This document shows positions 1-5,006 of a stretch of 7,103 nt of DNA, one piece after another. The position numbers and the translations under genes were made by a program. Below the pieces are notes generated by a model that was not told the origin of the DNA, searched no databases, and saw only the letters and a list, made by a program, of their open reading frames with translations. The stretch is from Candidatus Moranbacteria bacterium CG_4_8_14_3_um_filter_34_16 (GTDB lineage: Bacteria; Patescibacteriota; Minisyncoccia; Moranbacterales; UBA2206). The stretch spans positions 1 to 7,103 of the forward strand of contig PFHO01000010.1 of assembly GCA_002782345.1 (NCBI GenBank). Direction: 5' to 3'. The stretch's first letter is position 1; each line of letters opens with the position of its first letter.

Positions 1-61
1 AAGAAATGAAAGCCTATAAGTCTAATACCAATATAAGATTTCTACTTTATCGTCTTTGAAC

Positions 62-157
62 CTTGATTCGCATGATTCGCATGATTAACTTGATTGTGAA
101 AAATAAAACTTGCGGAAAAATAATCAAGTCAATCCTGCAATCAAGAAAATCATGATT
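62..157. repeat. Divergent pair of 9-base-periodic repeat arms (imperfect inverted repeat)
   Basis: The left arm (62-95), read on the minus strand, is a run of 9-base units: AATCAAGTT, AATCATGCG, AATCATGCG, AATCAAGG. The right arm (122-157), read on the plus strand, is AATCAAGTC, AATCCTGC, AATCAAGAA, AATCATGATT. Both fit a unit near AATCAWGNN. The inner units (83-95 and 122-134) pair at 12 of 13 positions around a 26-base spacer. The next units pair only in part, so this is two oppositely oriented tandem arrays more than a clean hairpin. GATTCGCAT is repeated exactly at 65-73 and 74-82, and AATCATGATT at 148-157 is itself a palindrome. No gene is seen in 1-240. I infer a dispersed non-coding repeat or the remnant of a small element, and I cannot tell which. 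Confidence 0.6.
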
Positions 158-180
158 CAGAAATTCAGATGTGTTATAAT
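152..180 (+). promoter_or_regulatory. Orphan extended -10 promoter, plus strand
   Basis: TGT-TATAAT at 172-180 is a perfect TG-N-TATAAT extended -10. A weak -35 (ATGATT, 152-157) lies 17 bases upstream, inside the right repeat arm. Transcription would start near 187 and run into the minus-strand terminator and then antisense to tRNA-Gln. No open reading frame with a plausible start follows, and the next plus-strand gene is at 3997. The motif is real. That it drives a product is inference: it could make a short RNA, or be a relic of a lost gene. Confidence 0.4.
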
Positions 181-243
181 TGAGGTATCTTAGCCAATTC
201 TTAACACTTAATTAAAGAAAGTTTGAAGGTTATTTATCTCTAC

Positions 244-268
244 AAAAAAAGAAGCTTTATAAAGCTTC
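244..268 (-). terminator. Rho-independent terminator after tRNA-Gln
   Basis: On the minus strand GAAGCTT-TATA-AAGCTTC (268-251) forms a 7-bp stem with a 4-base loop, followed at once by seven T residues (250-244). It begins 12 bases after the tRNA 3' end and has no T-tract on the plus strand, so it serves the minus-strand transcript carrying tRNA-Gln and possibly dnaX. Confidence 0.85.
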
Positions 269-279
269 TAAAATTGATG

Positions 280-351
280 TTGCCCGGGAGGGATTCGAAC
301 CCCCGCATGCATGGACCAAAACCATGTGCCTTACCACTTGGCTACCGGGCA
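280..351 (-). tRNA. tRNA-Gln (anticodon UUG)
   Basis: This folds into a full cloverleaf of 72 nt. The acceptor stem TGCCCGG/CCGGGCA (351-345 and 287-281) pairs perfectly. The D-arm has a GCC/GGC stem. The anticodon stem is CATGG/CCATG around loop TTTTGGT, which places anticodon TTG at 319-317 and reads CAA (and CAG by wobble) as glutamine. A 5-base variable loop precedes the T-arm GGGGG-TTCGAAT-CCCTC, which has one G-U pair. The discriminator is A (280) and the next bases are CAT, so the CCA end is not encoded and must be added. It lies 52 bp after the dnaX stop on the same strand and has its own terminator. Upstream only a weak -10-like TAAAAT (369-364) is visible without a -35, so co-transcription with dnaX followed by processing is plausible. 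Confidence 0.96.
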
Positions 352-403
352 ATACAAAACACAATTTTATTCTCCAAATTCTAAATAATCCTTTTTATTT
401 TTG

Positions 404-2074
404 TCATTGTTCCACAATTTTTCCTCCCATAATTTCCAGCGCGTCATCTATCAAAGAATCTTGTCGTCCTTCTTTTTCCGGAGTTTTTTCTTCTTTTGGC
501 GCGACAACATTCCTATCTATTTCAACTTCTATGTAAACATTTGCTTTTAGTATGTTACCAAGCACTTTTTCTATTGTCAATCGGTTTTCAGGAGCGCTGA
601 GTTTTTCTTGATAAAAAGAATAGGGAGTCGCTAGAATAACTTTGTTTTTTTCCAATTTTTTGGCGACACAATTAGAGAGAAAAGCGGAAAGGGAATGATT
701 ATAAGGATGAATGTCTAAAAGCAGTTTTTTCCAATTCAGTCTTATTTTTTCAATATCCAAATCCGGATTAATTTCTTTTTTTTCTTCCAATTCTTGTTTT
801 TCTTTTAAGAGAGCTTTCGGCGCGGGAACGGGAGAAATTTTTTCTTGTCTATTTTCCTCCTTTTCAGAAGTTTCTTGTTTCAAAATTTTTTTCTCTTCTT
901 TTTCTAAAATAGAGCCGGAGGAAGAAGTCAATTTTTCTTCTTCAAAAAATTTTCTTTCCATTTCATTCTCTTTTTTCCGGGAAGGAATTTTTCCGGTGGA
1001 TTTTATAACGGCCATTTCTAAAGGGAGTTGGGGAATAACGGAAGAAGAAATTTTGTTTTGCGCTTCATTCAAAAAATCTATTGCGGAAACGATTTCTTCC
1101 GTTTGGGAAATTTTTGTCAAATCAATCATTTTTTCAATTTGTTCCGCAGTTAATTCATAGGAGAGGTATTTTTTCAATTGAGGACTTACTTTCAAAAGCA
1201 ATACTTGACGCAAATAATTGATAGTTGACTTTGCCAAGACTTGAAGATCAATTCCGTCTGCTGAAAGTTCATTTATAACAGAAATAGCTTGCGAGGATTT
1301 TTTTTCAATGATGCACTTTGCCAAAATTGCGACATTTTTTTTGTCGGAAGATCCGGTAATTTCTTGAACTTCTTTAGCGGTGATGTTTTTATCTTCCAGC
1401 GAGATTATTTGTCCTAAAAGAGATTCGGCGTCTCGCATTCCTCCTTCTGAGGCGAGAGCGATCATTTCTAACGCTTCTTTTTCAATCTGCACTTTTTCCT
1501 TTTTAGCGATAAGAGAAAGTTTTTCAATTATGTGAGAAAAGGAAAGGCGAGTGAAATCAAATCTTTGACAGCGGGAAATAATGGTATCGGGAATTTTATG
1601 AATTTCTGTTGTGGCTAAAATGAAAATCACAAAAGCGGGCGGTTCTTCAAGCGTTTTCAAAAGAGCGTTAAAAGCTCCGGCAGAAAGCATATGTACTTCA
1701 TCAATTATATATATTTTATATCTCAAAGAAGACGGAGACAACGCCACAGTTTCTCGCAGTTCTCTGATATTATCCACCCCGGTGTTGGAAGCGGCGTCAA
1801 TTTCAATGATGTCCAGTGATTTTCCCGAATTGATGATCTGACAGGAGGGACATTTTTCGCAAGGAATTCCTTTTTTCGCGTCAATGCAATTGACAGTTTT
1901 GGCGAGAATTCTAGCAAGAGAAGTTTTTCCCGTTCCGCGAGGTCCGGAGAATAAATAGGTGTGTCCGATGTGATTGTTTTTTATGGAATTGGAAAGAGTT
2001 CTGACAATATGGGATTGACCGATAACTTCGGAAAAATTTTTTGGACGGTATTTTCTGTATAAAGTTTGAGACAT
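404..2074 (-). CDS. dnaX: DNA polymerase III subunit tau/gamma (DnaX)
   Basis: AAA+ ATPase of the clamp loader, which opens the sliding clamp and loads it on primed DNA. Numbered from the ATG at 2074 (556 residues): family-typical N-terminus LYRKYRP (5-11); Walker A GPRGTGKTS (44-52); zinc cysteines C63, C72, C75, C78; Walker B IIDEVH (123-128); sensor 1 ATT (154-156); SRC arginine finger (R168); sensor 2 GGMRD (211-215). Clamp-loader domain III runs to about residue 355. A charged K/E-rich linker (365-435) leads to a C-terminal tau-type domain (about 440-520) and a terminal ALEIMGGKIVEQ. A TTG ten codons upstream (2104) also opens the frame, but the DnaX N-terminus matches the ATG and the TTG lies in the loop of a leader hairpin. 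No Shine-Dalgarno is seen. The gene has its own promoter (2222-2194) and a possible frameshift site at K432-K433. Confidence 0.97.
   Translation of the reverse strand: MSQTLYRKYRPKNFSEVIGQSHIVRTLSNSIKNNHIGHTYLFSGPRGTGKTSLARILAKTVNCIDAKKGIPCEKCPSCQIINSGKSLDIIEIDAASNTGVDNIRELRETVALSPSSLRYKIYIIDEVHMLSAGAFNALLKTLEEPPAFVIFILATTEIHKIPDTIISRCQRFDFTRLSFSHIIEKLSLIAKKEKVQIEKEALEMIALASEGGMRDAESLLGQIISLEDKNITAKEVQEITGSSDKKNVAILAKCIIEKKSSQAISVINELSADGIDLQVLAKSTINYLRQVLLLKVSPQLKKYLSYELTAEQIEKMIDLTKISQTEEIVSAIDFLNEAQNKISSSVIPQLPLEMAVIKSTGKIPSRKKENEMERKFFEEEKLTSSSGSILEKEEKKILKQETSEKEENRQEKISPVPAPKALLKEKQELEEKKEINPDLDIEKIRLNWKKLLLDIHPYNHSLSAFLSNCVAKKLEKNKVILATPYSFYQEKLSAPENRLTIEKVLGNILKANVYIEVEIDRNVVAPKEEKTPEKEGRQDSLIDDALEIMGGKIVEQ
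768..784 (-). other. Candidate -1 frameshift / slippage site in dnaX
   Basis: On the minus strand an A8 run (783-776) reads GAA AAA AAA GAA in the DnaX frame, so A_AAA_AAA is a canonical slippery heptamer over K432-K433. After a -1 shift the next codons are AGA AAT TAA, with the stop at 770-768, giving a 435-residue gamma-like product ending K-K-R-N. Loss of one A from the run would also end the protein, 12 codons later. From established knowledge, E. coli makes gamma (431 residues) by -1 frameshifting at A_AAA_AAG, and Thermus dnaX uses slippage on an A-run. I see no clear upstream Shine-Dalgarno stimulator and no strong downstream hairpin; AATCCGGATT at 760-769 is palindromic but too tight to fold well. 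Other A-runs occur in this gene, so chance is possible. Confidence 0.4.
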
Positions 2075-2085
2075 AAAACAAACTA

Positions 2086-2116
2086 GGAGCGTTTTTTTCT
2101 CCAAAAAAAACGCTCC
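2086..2116 (-). promoter_or_regulatory. 13-bp hairpin in the dnaX leader, next to the start codon
   Basis: GGAGCGTTTTTTT (2086-2098) and AAAAAAACGCTCC (2104-2116) pair perfectly over 13 bp with a 5-base loop. In the dnaX mRNA the hairpin ends 11 nt before the AUG and shows TGGAG, a Shine-Dalgarno-like GGAG, in its loop. It is followed by TAGTTTGTTTT, only a poor U-tract. It could be an attenuator, an RNA stability or translation control element, or a second terminator for readthrough from the upstream gtrA-like gene. The sequence does not decide among these. Confidence 0.55.
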
Positions 2117-2193
2117 CCTTTAATCAATAAATTTCTAAAATAAACTTAAAAAATCCGGCTTTAAAAAAAATCTTCTAAAAACGTTACAAGATT

Positions 2194-2222
2194 ATTATAT
2201 CACTATCAAAAAAATAGAACAA
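2194..2222 (-). promoter_or_regulatory. dnaX promoter
   Basis: TGA-TATAAT (2202-2194, minus strand) is a perfect extended -10. TTGTTC (2222-2217) is a half-matching -35 at a 17-base spacing. Transcription would begin near 2187, giving a leader of about 113 nt before the dnaX ATG. The -35 lies inside the T-tract of the preceding terminator. Confidence 0.65.
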
Positions 2223-2254
2223 ACCTAATCTTGATTTTTAAAATCAAGATTAGG
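2205..2254 (-). terminator. Terminator of the unknown-gtrA unit
   Basis: CCTAATCTTGATTTT (2224-2238) and AAAATCAAGATTAGG (2240-2254) are exact reverse complements; with a realistic loop this leaves about 12-13 bp of stem. On the minus strand it is followed by TTTGTTCTATTTTTTT (2223-2208), a broken U-tract. It begins 36 bases after the stop codon of the GtrA-family gene. The plus-strand side has only a short GAGTTTT, and no plus-strand gene needs it. Confidence 0.75.
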
Positions 2255-2290
2255 GAGTTTTATTGAAAATTATTTTGAAAATTCAGGAAA

Positions 2291-2974
2291 TTATTTTTTG
2301 AAAACAAAAAATTTATATCCCATAAAATTCCAAAATAATCCCGCGATAGAACCGAAAACCGCTCCGATAAGCGCCCATTGATCTTGTTTTAGCGAGCTTA
2401 AAGAAGAAAAACTATTAAAAACAAGCGACGCCACTCCCACATTCACAAAAAAACCAACGACACTTACGATGAAAAATTGAAAAAATTCCGATTTTTTGTT
2501 GTTCCGCCCGTCAAATGTCCAAAATTTGTTCCAAAAATAACTATTGATATTGGCAACGATAAAAGAAAGTGCTTTATACAGAGAATAAAAAGTTATTGTC
2601 AAAACGATAAAACTTTTGAAACTAAGAAAATTTTGATTGGAATATACGTCATAATAATTTTTGAAAAAAGAGCTCAAAAAAAGCAAAACCCCAAAATCAA
2701 CCAAAACATTAATAACCCCGGTAACTCCAAATTTGGCTATTTGCCAAATGAGGGGAATTTTTTGACTGATTTTATGGGCGACAATTAAACCCAAAGGAGT
2801 GCCGAAAAGAAAAAAAGGTAAAATTGCCAATTTGAGTTTCAGATAAATTTCCTCATTGCTTACTTTCAAAATAGGCAACAAAAAAAGTCCGATAAAAAAA
2901 CCTGCCAAGATTCCCAAAGGAAGATCTTTTTTAGACAAAATATTTTTTGAAGTTTTTTTTTGATTTTCATTCAT
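2291..2974 (-). CDS. GtrA-family membrane protein
   Basis: Multi-pass inner-membrane protein of 227 residues. Family members are small four-helix proteins tied to moving or flipping lipid-linked sugars (for example the bactoprenol-glucose step of O-antigen glucosylation) and to cell-wall glycan assembly. The GtrA-like domain covers about 77-225: helices near 77-101, 121-142, 166-187 and 199-217, with the recurring motifs QIAKFGVTGVINVLVDF (78-94), NSYFWNKFWTF (144-154) and FWNFMGYKFFVF (214-225). Two further hydrophobic segments (19-37 and 48-67) precede it, making it longer than the usual 120-150 residues. The ATG at 2974 lies inside the end of the upstream gene (8-base overlap, ATGAATGA), which suggests translational coupling. 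The substrate cannot be told from sequence; dTDP-rhamnose genes on the other side of the divergent promoter region make a surface-glycan role likely. Confidence 0.85.
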   Translation of the reverse strand: MNENQKKTSKNILSKKDLPLGILAGFFIGLFLLPILKVSNEEIYLKLKLAILPFFLFGTPLGLIVAHKISQKIPLIWQIAKFGVTGVINVLVDFGVLLFLSSFFKNYYDVYSNQNFLSFKSFIVLTITFYSLYKALSFIVANINSYFWNKFWTFDGRNNKKSEFFQFFIVSVVGFFVNVGVASLVFNSFSSLSSLKQDQWALIGAVFGSIAGLFWNFMGYKFFVFKK

Positions 2975-3728
2975 CGGATTTATTTTTGTTATTTAGCTCT
3001 TTTTTTATTTCTTCAATATCAGGAGTCCATTCATCAATAAGGGAAAGATCATCTGAAAAGGAAACGTTTGCGGGAGATTCTTGTTTTTCATTTTTTTTAG
3101 GTCCTTTTTCTTTCATTTGAGGCGAAGACTCTTTGGCGATTTCCGAGAGCAAATCTTCACTGGAAAAAGAAGGAGCGGAAATTTTGGAGGGAAATTTGTT
3201 TTTTTGCAAAACATTTTCAATGGATCCCCAATCTGATTCAATGTCGCGAGGGGTAACTAAAGTTACCTCGTCTCCCGGCTCCACTTTGAAATATGTGATT
3301 GAAGCGAAAAGCACTTTGTAAGCTTTGCCTTCAGCGGCAACAAAAAAATTTTCATCCGCGTCTTGACTCACAATTCCAATTATTCTTTTTCTTTCTACTG
3401 GTCCGATTTGTTTATAGATAAAAGATCCGTCGACAGTGATGGTAAGTTTGAGCATATCGCTTTCCACTAATTTGGATTTGGAAGCGTAATTGGCTGGAAT
3501 GGGATATTGTCGGCCATCGGTTCCAATCATAATTTGCCCGTCAAAAATTCCTTCAACAACTTTTCCATTTTCAACATCTTCTTCCGTCATTTTTCTTTTT
3601 CGCCCGGTTTTCTTTTTTCCTTCCAATTGTAAAAGCATTGATTTGGCTCCTTGTAAAGTTTTTTCGGCATTGAGAATCATTTCACGAAGCGCTTGAATTT
3701 TTTCTTTATTATTATTTTTTTCTTCCAT
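2967..3728 (-). CDS. Conserved protein of unknown function with a duplicated beta-rich unit
   Basis: I cannot assign a function; from memory it resembles hypothetical proteins found in Patescibacteria. Of 253 residues, 5-37 should form a coiled coil, followed by a basic patch GKKKTGRKRK (37-46). A beta-rich core covers about 56-160, and a charged, low-complexity and probably disordered tail (175-253) ends in KSDE. No signal peptide or membrane segment is seen, so it is likely cytoplasmic. The core appears to be two copies of one unit: DGRQY (71-75) and EGKAY (133-137) are each followed by exactly 22 residues ending in related K-[LV]-x(3)-D-x-[LV]-x-L patterns. The short repeated barrel-like units and basic patch would suit nucleic-acid or ribosome binding, but that is inference. 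It is the first gene of a unit with the GtrA-family gene, overlapping it by 8 bases. ATG at 3728 lacks a clear Shine-Dalgarno. Confidence 0.8.
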   Translation of the reverse strand: MEEKNNNKEKIQALREMILNAEKTLQGAKSMLLQLEGKKKTGRKRKMTEEDVENGKVVEGIFDGQIMIGTDGRQYPIPANYASKSKLVESDMLKLTITVDGSFIYKQIGPVERKRIIGIVSQDADENFFVAAEGKAYKVLFASITYFKVEPGDEVTLVTPRDIESDWGSIENVLQKNKFPSKISAPSFSSEDLLSEIAKESSPQMKEKGPKKNEKQESPANVSFSDDLSLIDEWTPDIEEIKKELNNKNKSDE

Positions 3729-3829
3729 ATATTTTCAATCCCGCACAAAAGCGAAACTCAAGAAATTTTCCGCATTTGGCAGGTTTTTTTGTTTTTATAT
3801 TTTCGCCCCTATTATGTTTGAATTATATA

Positions 3830-3860
3830 ATTATATCATTTAATACGCAAGGACACGCAA
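3830..3860 (-). promoter_or_regulatory. Promoter of the unknown-gtrA unit
   Basis: TGA-TATAAT (3838-3830, minus strand) is a perfect extended -10, identical over nine bases to that of dnaX. The best -35 is TTGCGT (3860-3855) at a long 19-base spacing. The start would be near 3823, giving a leader of about 95 nt. A second TATAAT-like string follows directly (ATATAAT), so the exact start is uncertain. Confidence 0.55.
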
Positions 3861-3913
3861 AAAGATTTCAAAAAACTCTTTTTTTATTCGGATTTATTTC
3901 AAAAAGGAAAGGT

Positions 3914-3942
3914 TTGTTTTTTTTCTTTTTTTGTCTTATTAT
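3914..3942 (+). promoter_or_regulatory. Possible promoter of the rmlD-glyA-rmlA side
   Basis: TTGTTT (3914-3919) and TATTAT (3937-3942) are 17 bases apart, giving a start near 3949 and a leader of about 48 nt to the ATG at 3997. The -35 sits in a long T-rich stretch, so chance matches are easy. It is back-to-back with the minus-strand promoter at 3830-3860. The rest of the 268-base gap between the two start codons (3729-3996) shows nothing else that I can support. Confidence 0.35.
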
Positions 3943-3996
3943 TGAGAAAGATTGAAGAAACAAAAAAAGGAAATAATAATTAAATCAAACAGTTTT

Positions 3997-4926
3997 ATGA
4001 AAAAAACGCTTATTATAGGAGCCAAAGGAACATTGGGTCAAGCTTTGGTAAAGGTTTTTCAAAAAGACAAAAATTTCAAAGTGATCGCTTGGGACAAGGA
4101 AGATATAGATATAACTCGAGAAAAGGAAGTTCACAAAAAAATCAGCTTTCTCCACCCGGAAATTATTCTGAATGCGGCGGGGTATAATGCAGTGGATGAG
4201 TGTGAAAAAGACAAACATGAATATATATTGGCAAAAAAAGTAAATGGTCAAGCGCCTGGATATTTGGCGTTGGCGGCCAAAAAAAACAAAGCTGTTTTGG
4301 TTCACTATTCCAGTGATTATGTTTTTGACGGCAAACCTTCCATTCCGGAACCTTCCGGATGCTCTCACTCTTGTGCCACTTGTTCATTGCATCAAGATTT
4401 TCAACCCAAGATTGGATTTCAAGAAGACGATCACGTTAGTCCGATAAATAAGTATGGCGAGACCAAATTATTGGGAGAAAAAAATGTTCAAAAAAATATG
4501 AAAAAGTTCTATCTGATTCGTTTGTCGCGTTTGTTTGGGGAAAAGGCCGTTTCTTTCAATTCTAAAAAAAGTTTTTTTGACATGATGTTGGAACTTTCCA
4601 AAACAAAAAAAACATTGCAAGTCATTGACGATGAAATAGGATGTTTTACTTACGCTCCGGATTTGGCAAAAAAAACCAAAGAAATCATTGATTCTCAAAA
4701 ACCTTTTGGAATTTATCATATAGTCAATGACGGGTTTGCCAGCTGGTATGACGGAGCGCAGGAACTTTTTTCTTTGAATAAACAAAAAATAGAAATTGTT
4801 CCGGTGGAATCAAAAGCATTTTCTCGTCCGGCGAAGAGACCGTTTCTTTCTATTCTCATAAACTCTAAAACCAATCCTTTAAGAGATTGGAGAGAGGCAT
4901 TGAAGGAACATTTGAAAAATGGATAA
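3997..4926 (+). CDS. rfbD: dTDP-4-dehydrorhamnose reductase (RmlD/RfbD-like), with a Cys-rich insert
   Basis: Short-chain dehydrogenase/reductase family, 309 residues from the ATG at 3997. RmlD catalyses the last step of dTDP-L-rhamnose synthesis, using NAD(P)H to reduce the 4-keto sugar. Visible are the Rossmann motif GAKGTLG (8-14), NAAGYNAVDECE (59-70, usually VDxAE), SSDYVFDG (105-112) with the catalytic Ser/Asp area, Y153-x3-K157, the RmlD-like IDDEIGCFTYAPDLA (210-224) and RPAKRPFLSILINSKT (277-292). Between SSDYVFDG and YxxxK lies an insert (about 115-142) with C122, H124, C126, C129 and H132, absent from classical RmlD. A TTG at 3952 would add 15 lysine-rich residues ahead of the Rossmann fold and is less likely. 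glyA follows after 80 bases. Sugar specificity is inferred from family resemblance; a related dTDP-sugar reductase is possible. Confidence 0.85.
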   Translation: MKKTLIIGAKGTLGQALVKVFQKDKNFKVIAWDKEDIDITREKEVHKKISFLHPEIILNAAGYNAVDECEKDKHEYILAKKVNGQAPGYLALAAKKNKAVLVHYSSDYVFDGKPSIPEPSGCSHSCATCSLHQDFQPKIGFQEDDHVSPINKYGETKLLGEKNVQKNMKKFYLIRLSRLFGEKAVSFNSKKSFFDMMLELSKTKKTLQVIDDEIGCFTYAPDLAKKTKEIIDSQKPFGIYHIVNDGFASWYDGAQELFSLNKQKIEIVPVESKAFSRPAKRPFLSILINSKTNPLRDWREALKEHLKNG

Positions 4927-4952
4927 ATTTCAAATAATTAAAATCAAATAAG

Positions 4953-4982
4953 TTGAGACACTATTTAACATTATTTTAAAAT
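4953..4982 (+). promoter_or_regulatory. Probable glyA promoter
   Basis: TTGAGA (4953-4958, five of six to consensus) and TAAAAT (4977-4982, five of six) are 18 bases apart. Transcription would begin near 4989, leaving a leader of only about 18 nt before the glyA ATG at 5007. The -10 overlaps a 14-base palindrome, TTATTTTAAAATAA (4971-4984). No terminator is seen after the preceding gene, so readthrough from rmlD is also possible. Confidence 0.5.
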
Positions 4983-5006
4983 AACTGACAACTAACGAAA
5001 ATTTTT

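Noticed and set aside
315..321. Reading the tRNA anticodon as TGG (proline)
   Set aside because: With a 5-bp stem and 7-base loop TTTTGGT the anticodon is TTG. G at position 37 is compatible with tRNA-Gln, and the D-arm and overall body also resemble Gln tRNAs.
277..384. Short plus-strand reading frame starting at ATG 277 across the tRNA
   Set aside because: It is antisense to a structured tRNA gene, has no ribosome-binding site and no recognisable product.
711..1160. Plus-strand Ser/Phe-rich reading frame opposite dnaX
   Set aside because: It is the mirror of the K/E-rich DnaX linker; low complexity with no domain, and the minus-strand gene is certain.
1298..1342. Other A8 runs in dnaX (1298-1305 and 1335-1342) as frameshift sites
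   Set aside because: They lie inside clamp-loader domain III, where truncation would destroy a folded domain, and their alternative frames run on for several codons. They do show that such runs arise by chance here.
2075..2104. Longer DnaX start at the TTG (2104), adding MEKKTLLVCF
   Set aside because: The DnaX family begins near the MSQTLYRKYRP segment, an ATG is present there, and the TTG lies in the leader hairpin loop.
3248..3271. Inverted repeat CGAGGGGTAAC/GTTACCTCG
   Set aside because: It lies within a well-supported coding region (the EVTLVTPRD segment), has a mismatch and no T-tract, and is most likely chance.
3845..3860. Short direct repeat ACGCAA at 3845-3850 and 3855-3860 near the minus-strand -35 as an operator
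   Set aside because: Only two 6-base copies with no symmetry; too little to support a binding site.
3952..3996. Longer RmlD start at the TTG (3952), adding 15 residues
   Set aside because: The Rossmann fold begins right after the ATG at 3997 (MKKTLIIGAKG), as is usual; the extra residues are lysine-rich with no homology. The AAGGAA at 3967-3972 is too far from the ATG to act as a Shine-Dalgarno.
4360..4392. CX3CX2C as a radical SAM motif
   Set aside because: The protein is a Rossmann SDR reductase with all its own motifs; nothing of the radical SAM barrel is present.
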